A stretch of DNA of 7,249 bases from JAUXIQ01 sp030620925 [NCBI: Nitrospinota bacterium] (GCA_030620925.1 JAUXIQ010000092.1:1-7249), one strand, 5' to 3'. Shown: positions 1-6,524, counted from the first letter of the stretch. The notes: a model not told the origin generated them from the letters alone. A program made the numbers and translations.

Positions 1-3
1 AAA

Positions 4-594
4 GTGTCCGCGAAAGATAACATCCGTCAGAAAATGCTCGCCTTGCGCAACTCTCAAGGAAAAGTTGAAACAGAAAGTAACAGCCGTAAAATCAAGGTCT
101 GGCTTTTCAGCCTGGAAGTTTTTTCCAGCGCCGGAACGGTCTCCTTTTACCTCTCCACGGAAACCGAAGTGCAAACAGATGAGATGGTGAAAGAGACCCT
201 GGCTATAGGCAAGAAAGTAGTGGTTCCATATATAGTCGCCAGGGATGGTATTATGTCTTTCTCGGAATTGACGGACCCGGATGCGGAGCTGGTCCCCGGG
301 CCTTATACCATCCGCCAACCCCGGAAGAAGTATTTGAGGCCGACACCGCTGGACAGAGTTGAACTTGTAATCGTGCCCGGATTGGCGTTCGATACCCGCG
401 GCCATCGCCTGGGTTTCGGCAAAGGCTTTTACGATAAGATGCTGGCACAAAAGAAAGAAGGCACCTCCTGCGTGGGGCTCGCCTTCCGGTTTCAGGTTAT
501 GGACAATTTACCTGCTTTCAGTCACGACGTACCGATGGATTTCATCATCACCGAACAGGGAATAATCAGGATAGGGGAAAAGGGAACCGAATAA
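4..594 (+). CDS. fthC: 5-formyltetrahydrofolate cyclo-ligase (5,10-methenyl-THF synthetase)
   Basis: Cytosolic enzyme that uses ATP to convert 5-formyl-THF to 5,10-methenyl-THF, returning a dead-end folate to the one-carbon pool. The 196-residue product has the usual family length. Family marks seen: VPGLAFD at residues 124-130, the nucleotide/folate loop RLGFGKGFYD at 135-144 (usual form RLGYGGGYYD), and the closing block from P170 to G186 with H174, D175 and D179, which matches the usual C-terminal H-D-x-x-D pattern. The start is GTG at position 4. The N-terminus, beginning MSAKDNIRQKM, looks complete for this family, but only three bases lie upstream, so its ribosome binding site cannot be judged. 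The next gene, rny, is 146 bp downstream on the same strand. The symbol is the functional name; ygfA and yqgN are used for orthologues. Family assignment is firm; the exact start is less so. Confidence 0.93.
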   Translation: MSAKDNIRQKMLALRNSQGKVETESNSRKIKVWLFSLEVFSSAGTVSFYLSTETEVQTDEMVKETLAIGKKVVVPYIVARDGIMSFSELTDPDAELVPGPYTIRQPRKKYLRPTPLDRVELVIVPGLAFDTRGHRLGFGKGFYDKMLAQKKEGTSCVGLAFRFQVMDNLPAFSHDVPMDFIITEQGIIRIGEKGTE

Positions 595-740
595 ATATTC
601 TAGCTCTGTGGATTGAGACAACTGATCGTAAACACTTTCAGAAGCCCAGCACATTCGAAACGGCTGGTTATTCGCTCTAAACCGAAGGATAGAGGCTGAA
701 GAATAGGGGCAGGGATGGAGCGTGAATAGGAGAATATGAA
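595..740. other. Intergenic region between fthC and rny, no confident element
   Basis: The 146 bases hold no ORF of note. The only structure I can see is a weak hairpin, CCAGC (646-650) with GCTGG (663-667) around a 12-base loop, without a following T-run. A TTGAGA at 613-618 resembles a -35 box but has no acceptable -10 at 16-18 bp. The region may simply be a read-through leader for rny. I could not match it to a folate or other riboswitch by eye. Confidence 0.4.
728..732 (+). promoter_or_regulatory. Ribosome binding site of rny
   Basis: AGGAG sits 8 bases before the GTG at 741, which fixes that GTG as the start of RNase Y. A nearer ATG at 736 opens a frame of only 11 codons and is not the start. 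Confidence 0.8.
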
Positions 741-2327
741 GTGGACGTACAGCTTGTGCAACTTTTACTGAATTTAAAGGGAATAGCTATTTACGCTATA
801 CCGTTCGTGGTGGGAATTCTAATAGGAGTCGTGCTGCGGAAAAAATTAACAGAGAGGAAGATAGCCTCCGCTGAAGAACAGGCCGCGAGTATAATCACCC
901 TGGCCGAAAAGGAAGCGCAGGCCAAAAAGAAAGAAACCATCCTGGAAGCAAAAGACGCACTGTACAAAGAAAAAGCCGATGTGGAGAAGGAACTCAAGGA
1001 AAAACGGACAGAGCTCAATAAGACGGAGCGTCGAGTAGTCGTCAGAGAAGAGAACCTCGATAAAAAGTCCGACCTCCTCGATCAGCGGGAAAAAGAAATT
1101 GCCAGAAAAGAGGAAAAAGCTTCCCAACGCCAAAATCAGTTGCTGGAACTCGAGAACAGGTACAACGAGCTTCTGGGCAAGGAAATGGAACGTCTGGAAA
1201 GGATAGCCCAGATGACCGTAACGGAAGCTAAAGAGGAACTGATGACACGCCTGGAATCCGAAGCCAAAGCCGAAGCCAGCAGCCGCCTGAAAAGAATAGA
1301 AGAAGAAATCAAGGAAAGCGCCCAACACAAAGCTCAGGAAATTATAAGCAGCGCCATCCAGAAATGCTCATCGGAGCACGTGGCCGAAACAACAGTTTCA
1401 GTCGTCGACCTGCCCAACGACGAGATGAAAGGGCGCATAATCGGACGCGAAGGAAGAAACATAAGGGCCCTGGAGATCGCCACCGGGGTAGACCTCATCA
1501 TCGACGACACCCCCGAAGCCATAATCCTTTCAGCCTATGATCCCTTCAAGAGGGAAGTAGCGCGCCGCGCACTGGAGAAGTTAATGTCTGACGGCAGGAT
1601 ACACCCCGGCCGCATCGAAGACGTGGTGAACAAAGTAAAAAAAGAGATGTCGACCATCGTTAAAGAAGAGGGTGAACAGGCCGCATTTGAGACCGGCGTG
1701 GAAGGCATGCATCCCGAACTGATCAAACTCCTGGGTAAATTAAAATTCCGCTCCAGCTATTCACAGAACGTCCTCTTTCATTCCAAGGAGGTGGCATACG
1801 TATGCGGAGCCATCGCAGCTGAACTGGGAGAGGATGCCCAGATGGCCAAACGGGCCGGTCTCCTTCACGATATAGGAAAGGCTGTGGACCACCAGACCGA
1901 AGGAAGCCACACCCAGATAGGCGTGGAACTCGCCAAACGTTACAACGAACCAAAAATAGTAGTCGATGCCATCGCTGCACACCATCAGGATGTAGAGGCC
2001 AACTCGGTAATAGATGTGCTGCTGCAGGCAGGGGATACCCTCTCAGCAGCAAGGCCCGGCGCCAGAAGAGAGATGCTGGAAACTTACATCAAGCGCCTTC
2101 AGAACCTGGAAAAGATTGCAGACTCCTTCAAAGGAGTGGAAAAGGCTTACGCCATTCAAGCAGGACGGGAGATAAGGGTTATAGTCGTCCCCGAGCAGGT
2201 AAAGGATCACGAAGTGGGTTACCTTGCCAAGGATATAGCCAAAAAGATTGAGGGAGAGCTGGCTTACCCCGGAGAGATAAAAGTAACCATCATCAGGGAG
2301 ACAAGGGCTGTGGAGTTCGCTAAATAA
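741..2327 (+). CDS. rny: Ribonuclease Y (membrane-anchored endoribonuclease)
   Basis: Endoribonuclease that starts bulk mRNA turnover from the inner face of the cytoplasmic membrane. The 528-residue protein shows the full family layout. There is a single N-terminal membrane helix (about residues 15-32, ending in a basic RKK), then a long charged coiled coil rich in E, K and R (about 35-205). The KH RNA-binding domain carries [12 protein letters not shown] at 231-242. The metal-dependent HD domain has H347, the H376-D377 pair in LLHDIGK, H414-H415 and D432. The C-terminus carries the conserved [14 protein letters not shown] at 515-528. Length matches the usual 510-530. The start is GTG at 741 with AGGAG 8 bases upstream. 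ymdB follows after 18 bp, so the two are likely one transcript, as in Bacillus (ymdA-ymdB). No truncation or missing catalytic residue is visible. Confidence 0.98.
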   Translation: MDVQLVQLLLNLKGIAIYAIPFVVGILIGVVLRKKLTERKIASAEEQAASIITLAEKEAQAKKKETILEAKDALYKEKADVEKELKEKRTELNKTERRVVVREENLDKKSDLLDQREKEIARKEEKASQRQNQLLELENRYNELLGKEMERLERIAQMTVTEAKEELMTRLESEAKAEASSRLKRIEEEIKESAQHKAQEIISSAIQKCSSEHVAETTVSVVDLPNDEMKGRIIGREGRNIRALEIATGVDLIIDDTPEAIILSAYDPFKREVARRALEKLMSDGRIHPGRIEDVVNKVKKEMSTIVKEEGEQAAFETGVEGMHPELIKLLGKLKFRSSYSQNVLFHSKEVAYVCGAIAAELGEDAQMAKRAGLLHDIGKAVDHQTEGSHTQIGVELAKRYNEPKIVVDAIAAHHQDVEANSVIDVLLQAGDTLSAARPGARREMLETYIKRLQNLEKIADSFKGVEKAYAIQAGREIRVIVVPEQVKDHEVGYLAKDIAKKIEGELAYPGEIKVTIIRETRAVEFAK

Positions 2328-2334
2328 TCCGAAA

Positions 2335-2338
2335 GGGA
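2335..2338 (+). promoter_or_regulatory. Ribosome binding site of ymdB
   Basis: An AAAGGGA stretch in the 18-bp gap after the rny stop lies 7 bases before the TTG at 2346. It supports this non-ATG start, which also gives the textbook N-terminus MRILFIGDI. Confidence 0.65.
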
Positions 2339-2345
2339 AAAAGCT

Positions 2346-3125
2346 TTGCGAATCCTGTTCATAGGGGACATAATTGGAAAGAAGGGCAGACGCACCGTCA
2401 AAGAAGTTATATATAAAGTCATAGAAGAACACCATGTGGATTTATGCCTGGCCAACGGGGAAAATGCAGCGGGAGGTTTCGGCATTACCCCCGACATCGC
2501 AGAAGAGCTATTCGATCAGCCCATAGATGTCCTCACCTCTGGAAACCACATCTGGGACCGCAAGGAGATTATAGACTATATCGAGAAAGAAAAATGTCTC
2601 CTCAGGCCCGCCAACTACCCTCAGGAAGCACCGGGAAGAGGCTCGATAATCTTCACCACCACCAACGGTTTGAAAGTGGGCATACTGAACCTGGAAGGGA
2701 GGGTATTCGTCAGCAACATCGAATGTCCTTTCAAAACGGCCACCAGGGAAATCACCGCCCTTAAAAAGCAGACCCCCATAATAATCGTGGATTTACACGC
2801 CGAAGCCACCTCTGAAAAAATGGCCATGGGCTGGTTCCTGGACGGGAAAGTCAGCGCCGTTGTGGGAACGCATACCCATGTGCAGACTGCGGACGAAAGA
2901 ATTCTCCCGGGAGGCACGGCTTATATAACCGACGTGGGCATGACCGGACCCCGAGATTCGGTGATAGGTATTAAAAAGGAACAGGTGCTGGAAAGATTCC
3001 TGACCAACGTGCCCCAAAGGTTCGAATGCGCCGGCGGACAGGGCATGTTCTGCGCCGTAATAATCGACGTAAACGAAAACACCGGCCTCGCCAATACCAT
3101 CGAACGCCTCAACCTGCTTCCCTGA
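2346..3125 (+). CDS. ymdB: YmdB-family metallophosphoesterase (TIGR00282), cyclic-nucleotide phosphodiesterase
   Basis: Calcineurin-like binuclear metal phosphodiesterase. In Bacillus, YmdB hydrolyses 2',3'-cyclic nucleotides and affects biofilm and motility decisions. The 259 residues are of normal family length (about 255-265). Metal ligands expected for the family can all be placed: D8 in MRILFIGD, E39 and N40 in NGEN, N67 and H68 in SGNH, H151 in DLHAE, and H176 and H178 in GTHTHVQT. The family block GGTAYITDVGMTGP runs from 189 to 202. The start is TTG at 2346 with a GGG-containing Shine-Dalgarno sequence in the short gap after rny, so translation may partly depend on the upstream gene. 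Conserved adjacency to rny implies a shared role in RNA metabolism, but the substrate in this organism is inferred, not shown. Confidence 0.95.
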   Translation: MRILFIGDIIGKKGRRTVKEVIYKVIEEHHVDLCLANGENAAGGFGITPDIAEELFDQPIDVLTSGNHIWDRKEIIDYIEKEKCLLRPANYPQEAPGRGSIIFTTTNGLKVGILNLEGRVFVSNIECPFKTATREITALKKQTPIIIVDLHAEATSEKMAMGWFLDGKVSAVVGTHTHVQTADERILPGGTAYITDVGMTGPRDSVIGIKKEQVLERFLTNVPQRFECAGGQGMFCAVIIDVNENTGLANTIERLNLLP

Positions 3126-3162
3126 ACCGCGGCACACAGAACGCCTGCCGATTCACGCCACA

Positions 3163-3198
3163 GTCCGCTGAGTCTGAATCTCAAACAATAGAGTGGAC
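3163..3198 (+). other. Possible stem-loop downstream of ymdB
   Basis: GTCCGCT (3163-3169) can pair with AGTGGAC (3192-3198) over seven positions with one G-T wobble, around a 22-base loop. No T-run follows, so it is a poor intrinsic terminator. It may end or stabilise the ymdB transcript, or be chance. Confidence 0.25.
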
Positions 3199-3240
3199 AA
3201 TACCATGCAAAAGGTGGTAGAAAACTGGAGACGTAATATT

Positions 3241-3276
3241 TTGTAACCAGTACATATATGATGGTATTTGTATTAT
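3241..3276 (+). promoter_or_regulatory. Candidate promoter/operator region of the metal transporter gene
   Basis: This AT-rich patch lies about 57 bp before the transporter start. TATTAT at 3271-3276 matches a -10 box in five of six bases and would give a leader of about 50 bases, but no good -35 lies 16-18 bp upstream. TTGTAA at 3241-3246 is too far away. Overlapping it is an imperfect inverted repeat, TACATAT (3251-3257) and ATTTGTA (3266-3272), with 6 of 7 positions complementary and an 8-base spacer. A metal-responsive repressor is an attractive but unproven reader. The rest of the 207-bp gap (3126-3332) shows no gene. Confidence 0.3.
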
Positions 3277-3332
3277 ATCCTTGGAATAGACTGCAAGAGC
3301 ATTAACTCAAAAAAAATAGTCATCTCAGGGGA

Positions 3333-4040
3333 ATGATGGACCCGAAAATTGTCACCATGATGGCCCTCGGTTTTCTGCTGGGCATAGAGCACGCCTTCGA
3401 CGCCGACCACGTGGTGGCCGTATCCACCCTTGTTACCAAGAATCGCAATCTTAAAAAATCTTCCTTCCTGGGCATATTCTGGGGCATCGGCCACACCACA
3501 ACCCTGTTGGCCGTGGGTCTGGCCATACTGACCTTAAAACTCACCATCCCCAGCAAATTAGCGCTTTCCATGGAGTTCGTGGTGGGCGCAATGCTCGTCT
3601 TGCTGGGCGTCATGGTGCTTAAAGACGTCATCATCAAACGGATTCACATACATTCCCATTCACACGGCAAAGGGTCGCACCTCCACCTCCACGCTCACCA
3701 GGAAGAGAAAACCCACGCTCATCAACATCTCATCAAACCGGAATTCAGGTCCCTCCTGGTGGGAATGGTTCATGGGCTGGCGGGGAGCGCGGTTTTGATC
3801 CTTCTGGTGTTGACCGCCGCGCCTTCAATTTCCAGCGGCTTGTTCTACATCCTTACTTTCGGCATAGGCTCCATAACCGGAATGATGTTGATCAGCACCC
3901 TCATCAGCCTCCCCTTTATAGTAACCGCAAAGAAATTCGAAAACCTGAACGAGAAGATCAGAACCGGCGCCGGCCTGGTAAGCGTTGGATTGGGCATAGT
4001 CATCATGCTGGATATCGGCATCGGGAAAGGGCTTTTCTAG
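3333..4040 (+). CDS. UreH/NicO-like nickel-cobalt transporter with His-rich loop
   Basis: Predicted inner-membrane permease of 235 residues with about six hydrophobic helices (roughly 7-31, 44-67, 76-101, 139-162, 168-197 and 211-230). Helix 1 carries GIEHAFDADHVVAV (17-30), which contains the HX4DH-type signature of the NiCoT/NicO/UreH superfamily; helix 2 adds GIGHTTTLL. The second half has a related helix pair beginning GMVHGLAGSA (144-153). The loop between halves (105-132) holds 11 histidines, a typical nickel or cobalt sensing/binding loop. Two ATGs occur in tandem at 3333 and 3336. AGGGG at 3327-3331 is 1 base from the first and 4 from the second, so 3336 is a plausible start. No urease or hydrogenase gene is in view, so the metal and client enzyme are inferred. 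Some annotations label relatives urease accessory protein UreH or sulfite exporter TauE/SafE-like. Confidence 0.85.
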   Translation: MMDPKIVTMMALGFLLGIEHAFDADHVVAVSTLVTKNRNLKKSSFLGIFWGIGHTTTLLAVGLAILTLKLTIPSKLALSMEFVVGAMLVLLGVMVLKDVIIKRIHIHSHSHGKGSHLHLHAHQEEKTHAHQHLIKPEFRSLLVGMVHGLAGSAVLILLVLTAAPSISSGLFYILTFGIGSITGMMLISTLISLPFIVTAKKFENLNEKIRTGAGLVSVGLGIVIMLDIGIGKGLF

Positions 4041-4116
4041 CCGCCCGCCGTTTGGGGTAAGCCGCCCTGTAAGTCCAATACTCCGTTAAAACTTTTGCAT
4101 AAGGCGATATCGCACC

Positions 4117-5187
4117 ATGCCATCGAAAAAGACTGTCAGCGATGATAAACGAGTGCTGGCAATGGATATCGGCTCCGGCACTCAGGACGTCCTCTTATAC
4201 GACCCGGAGATTCCCATTGAAAACTGTGTGAAGATGGTGCTCCCCTCCCAGACCACCATCGTGGGAAGACGCATAGACGAGCTCACCGGGAAGGGAAAAC
4301 CCATATTCCTCACCGGAAACCTCATGGGGGGCGGGCCGTGCTCCGGCGCCATAAAGAACCACCTCAAAGCGGGGCTCACAGTCCATGCCACGGAGCTGGC
4401 CGCCAAAACCCTCAATGACAACCTCGATGAGGTGCGGGAAAAGGGCGTGGTCATCACCGAAAAAGCCCCTTCCGGGGCGGTGGAAGTGGAAATGAAGGAC
4501 GTGGACCTGGATGCCATGCGTTCCGCGCTGGCGCAGTTCCACGTAGAGCTGCCTTCGCGGTTTGCGGTGGCTGTGCAGGATCACGGCCATTCCCCCGTTA
4601 TGAGCAACCGTAAGTTCCGCTTCCAGCACTGGAGAAACTTTCTGGAAGAGGGCGGGTTAATAAAAGAACTCGTCTATTCCGACATCCCACCCTACATGAC
4701 CAGAATGCTGGCCGTTCAGCGAGACCTGCCCGGCTCCATGCTCATGGACACCGGCAGCGCCGCCATCTGGGGCGCATTCAGCGATCCCGCCGTCGAATCC
4801 AGAAGAGACCAGGGTATTCTCATATTGAACGTGGGGAACCAGCACACCGTCGGCGTCCTGGTGAAGAACGAACACATCCTCGGCCTGTTCGAACACCACA
4901 CCCGCATCCTCGATCCCTCCAGCCTGAAAGACTTTGTGGAAAGGCTCAGGGCAGCTGCCCTCACCGACGAGGAGGTCTTCGGCAGCGGCGGGCACGGAGC
5001 CCATATAACCCCTCGCTACTCTGAGCAGGAGCCCTACCCTTTCGTGGCCGTGACCGGCCCCCGGAGAGGTATGGCCGCAGAACTGGGCTACTACTTCGCC
5101 GTACCCAACGGGGATATGATGCTGGTGGGTTGTTTCGGCCTGGTCAACGCTCTGTTGAGCACAGAAAAGCTCAACGGAGGCAATTAG
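4117..5187 (+). CDS. DUF1786 family protein, ASKHA-like fold, function unknown
   Basis: I recognise this as the DUF1786 family, which is often labelled putative pyruvate formate-lyase activating enzyme without good evidence: no radical-SAM CX3CX2C motif is present here. Over 356 residues I see glycine-rich loops of the type that bind nucleotide phosphates in actin/Hsp70/sugar kinase folds: DIGSGTQD at 17-24, MDTGSAAIWGA at 210-220 and LNVGNQHTVGVLV at 237-249. Other conserved-looking blocks are TGNLMGGGPCSGAIKNH (66-82), VAVQDHGHSP (151-160), FGSGGHGAH (288-296) and TGPRRGM (313-319), with a single conserved-looking Cys at 75. No signal peptide or membrane helix is evident. The start ATG has only a weak AAGG 12 bases upstream. 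Relatives often begin close to the DIG motif, so about ten N-terminal residues are dispensable or mis-called. It may be co-transcribed with the transporter 76 bp upstream. Confidence 0.8.
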   Translation: MPSKKTVSDDKRVLAMDIGSGTQDVLLYDPEIPIENCVKMVLPSQTTIVGRRIDELTGKGKPIFLTGNLMGGGPCSGAIKNHLKAGLTVHATELAAKTLNDNLDEVREKGVVITEKAPSGAVEVEMKDVDLDAMRSALAQFHVELPSRFAVAVQDHGHSPVMSNRKFRFQHWRNFLEEGGLIKELVYSDIPPYMTRMLAVQRDLPGSMLMDTGSAAIWGAFSDPAVESRRDQGILILNVGNQHTVGVLVKNEHILGLFEHHTRILDPSSLKDFVERLRAAALTDEEVFGSGGHGAHITPRYSEQEPYPFVAVTGPRRGMAAELGYYFAVPNGDMMLVGCFGLVNALLSTEKLNGGN

Positions 5188-5232
5188 AGGCAACAGCGCG
5201 TTCCGAGGGACAAAATATCTTCCGAGGATTGT

Positions 5233-5249
5233 GCGGGGGTAAAACCCGC
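5233..5249. terminator. Stem-loop between convergent genes
   Basis: GCGGG (5233-5237) pairs with CCCGC (5245-5249) around a 7-base loop, in the 76-bp space between the DUF1786 stop and the stop of the leftward SDR. This is where a two-way terminator is expected. Neither strand has a clear T-run after the stem, so it would be a weak or factor-assisted terminator. Confidence 0.4.
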
Positions 5250-5263
5250 CCTATTCGTGGAAG

Positions 5264-6169
5264 TTAATAGTAAATAGGGTTCAGCTTGAGGTTTTTGCCC
5301 ATGCCCAGCGTGGTATTGAAAAGCTCGTTTATTCTTTCCGTGCTCAAGGGAGAATCCGAATAAAAGTAGCGTTCGGGGCCGGGCTGGGCCCAGATGGTTA
5401 TCTTACCGCCCCCGATGCCCACCACCTGGCCCGTTATATCCGCTGCCTGGTCGCTGGCCAGGAAGAGCACAGCGGGCGCTATCTCCGAGGGTTCACTGAA
5501 GACGTTGATTACGTTTTTTGAGATGGGCTTGCCCGACTTCTGGCTGCTTTCGGCGCTGGCCTGCACATCCTTGGCCATGCGTGTCAGCGCCAGAGGAGCG
5601 ATGGCGTTGCAGGTAACGCCGTAGCGGTCCATATCCCTGGCCACGGCGTAAGTTAACCCGATAATGCCCGCCTTGGCTGCGCTGTAGTTGGCGCACCCCG
5701 TCTCACCCCGGGAAGCGTCGGAGGCCACGTTGATTATACGCCCGCTCTTTTGCTGTCGCATGTATATGGTGGCGAACTTGGTGCAGGCGAAGTGGCCTTT
5801 GAGGTGCACGGCGAGAACTACATCCCACTCCTCTTCGGTCATGTTGAAGATCATCCGGTCCCTAACTATACCGGCGTTGTTCACCAGGATGTCTATCTTT
5901 TTATAATTATCCATGGCGGTTTGGATAATCCTCTCCGCACCCTGCATGGCAGCCACCGAATCGTAATTGGCCACCGCCTCACCCCCCGCCTTCTTTATCT
6001 CCTCAACCACCTGGTCGGCGGGCTCCTTCGCTTCCCCCTCGCCGGAGACGGCCCCGCCCAAATCGTTCACCACCACTCTGGCCCCGGCCTCGGCCATCAG
6101 CAAGGCCACCGCCCTGCCGATGCCCCTTCCGGCCCCGGTCACCACCGCCACTTTTCCCTTTAGCTCCAT
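5264..6169 (-). CDS. SDR family dehydrogenase, (3R)-hydroxyacyl-CoA dehydrogenase (MFE-2/HSD17B4)-like, with C-terminal tail
   Basis: NAD(H)-type short-chain dehydrogenase, 301 residues from the start chosen here. Rossmann marks: TGAGRGIG at 11-18, D36 at the end of strand 2 in VVVNDLGG (favours NAD over NADP), and NNAG at 97-100. The active site has Y162 and K166 in NYSAAKAG, with S150 twelve residues before the Tyr. AVANYDSV (65-72), GIVRDRM (100-106), VHLKG (121-125) and CNAIAPLALTRM (187-198) recall the hydroxyacyl-CoA dehydrogenase domain of peroxisomal MFE-2, so a beta-oxidation or CoA-thioester role is likely; 3-oxoacyl-ACP reductase is the generic alternative. Residues about 260-301 are a tail beyond the SDR core. 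An upstream in-frame ATG at 6178 abuts AGGGG with no gap, whereas the ATG at 6169 is 9 bases away and gives the typical MELKGKV start. Substrate is not determinable here. Confidence 0.88.
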   Translation of the reverse strand: MELKGKVAVVTGAGRGIGRAVALLMAEAGARVVVNDLGGAVSGEGEAKEPADQVVEEIKKAGGEAVANYDSVAAMQGAERIIQTAMDNYKKIDILVNNAGIVRDRMIFNMTEEEWDVVLAVHLKGHFACTKFATIYMRQQKSGRIINVASDASRGETGCANYSAAKAGIIGLTYAVARDMDRYGVTCNAIAPLALTRMAKDVQASAESSQKSGKPISKNVINVFSEPSEIAPAVLFLASDQAADITGQVVGIGGGKITIWAQPGPERYFYSDSPLSTERINELFNTTLGMGKNLKLNPIYY

Positions 6170-6178
6170 TTCATTCAT

Positions 6179-6183
6179 CCCCT
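6179..6183 (-). promoter_or_regulatory. Ribosome binding site of the leftward SDR
   Basis: AGGGG on the minus strand directly touches the ATG at 6178 but lies 9 bases from the ATG at 6169. It therefore argues for the downstream start and a protein three residues shorter than the longest frame. Confidence 0.65.
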
Positions 6184-6192
6184 ATCACAAAA

Positions 6193-6220
6193 ATTGTATA
6201 CCGCCGGTCGCGACCGTATA
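6193..6220 (-). promoter_or_regulatory. Possible proximal promoter with 12-bp palindrome
   Basis: On the minus strand TACAAT (6193-6198) matches a -10 box in five of six bases. It would start transcription near 6186, just ahead of the Shine-Dalgarno sequence. In the expected -10/-35 spacer lies the perfect palindrome CGGTCGCGACCG (6205-6216), flanked by TATA sequences on both sides. No good -35 box is present, as with promoters that need an activator. The palindrome is plain to see; its role as an operator is inferred. Confidence 0.35.
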
Positions 6221-6259
6221 AGTAAGAGCACGGCACGCCTTGCTCCCGCATGATTACGT

Positions 6260-6303
6260 CCGGAAGGCACCCTTCCAGGATAGTAGGAGCGGCATCTCGC
6301 CGT
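6260..6303. repeat. Paired small hairpins, REP-like
   Basis: Two stem-loops lie side by side. GGAAGG (6262-6267) pairs perfectly with CCTTCC (6271-6276) over a 3-base loop, extendable by two pairs with one bulge. GCGGC (6289-6293) pairs with GCCGT (6299-6303) over ATCTC. The second, preceded by TAGTAGGA, has the look of dispersed intergenic palindromic (REP-type) elements. No second copy is in this window, so repeat status is unproven. Confidence 0.35.
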
Positions 6304-6430
6304 GACCATTTCCCCAGGGCAGGTTAACTCTCCCTCCGGCGGGCATAATACAATATCAGCCACACTCTGGCAACACCATTGATGCCGCCCCTGTTCATTC
6401 CGTGCGATGCGGAAAAAATTATCAGGTAAT

Positions 6431-6475
6431 AAAAGATTAATTTTTCATTATAACCCGTAATCTTTTCCCTTTTAA
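6431..6475 (-). promoter_or_regulatory. Leftward sigma-A-type promoter inside a 9-bp inverted repeat
   Basis: On the minus strand TTAAAA (6470-6475, four of six to TTGACA) and a perfect TATAAT (6447-6452) are separated by 17 bp, the ideal distance. Transcription would start near 6440 and run left toward the SDR at 6169, giving a leader of about 270 bases. A perfect inverted repeat, AAAAGATTA (6431-6439) and TAATCTTTT (6458-6466), places one arm between the boxes and the other over the expected start point, which is a repressor-like layout. The rightward SDR begins about 75 bp away, so one regulator could act on both genes. Confidence 0.5.
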
Positions 6476-6524
6476 TGGGCGATAAACAAGATGCGGACTA
6501 ACGCCGCAACGCGTGGCGTCCAAA

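Noticed and set aside
736-738. ATG as an rny start or a leader peptide start
   Set aside because: Its frame stops after 11 codons and it is only 3 bases from the Shine-Dalgarno sequence; the GTG at 741 fits better.
595-740. A folate riboswitch or 6S RNA between fthC and rny
   Set aside because: 6S RNA is a known neighbour of this folate gene in proteobacteria, but here the gap is downstream, is too short, and shows no long bulged stem or known riboswitch core.
846-1328. 160-codon minus-strand frame opposite rny
   Set aside because: The Phe-rich translation is the antisense of the Glu/Lys coiled-coil codons of rny; it is a shadow, not a gene.
3645-3728. Short tandem repeat in the CACCTCCACC-like DNA of the transporter
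   Set aside because: It is explained by consecutive His codons alternating with other residues; there is no exact repeat unit.
4657-5193. 178-codon minus-strand frame opposite the DUF1786 gene
   Set aside because: The + strand frame carries clear conserved motifs over the whole length; the antisense product matches no family I know.
5750-6163. 137-codon plus-strand frame opposite the SDR
   Set aside because: It lies wholly inside the well-supported leftward SDR and is an antisense shadow.
6175-6363. 62-codon minus-strand frame upstream of the leftward SDR
   Set aside because: It covers the hairpins and palindrome, overlaps the SDR start, has no Shine-Dalgarno sequence I can see and shows no recognisable protein pattern.
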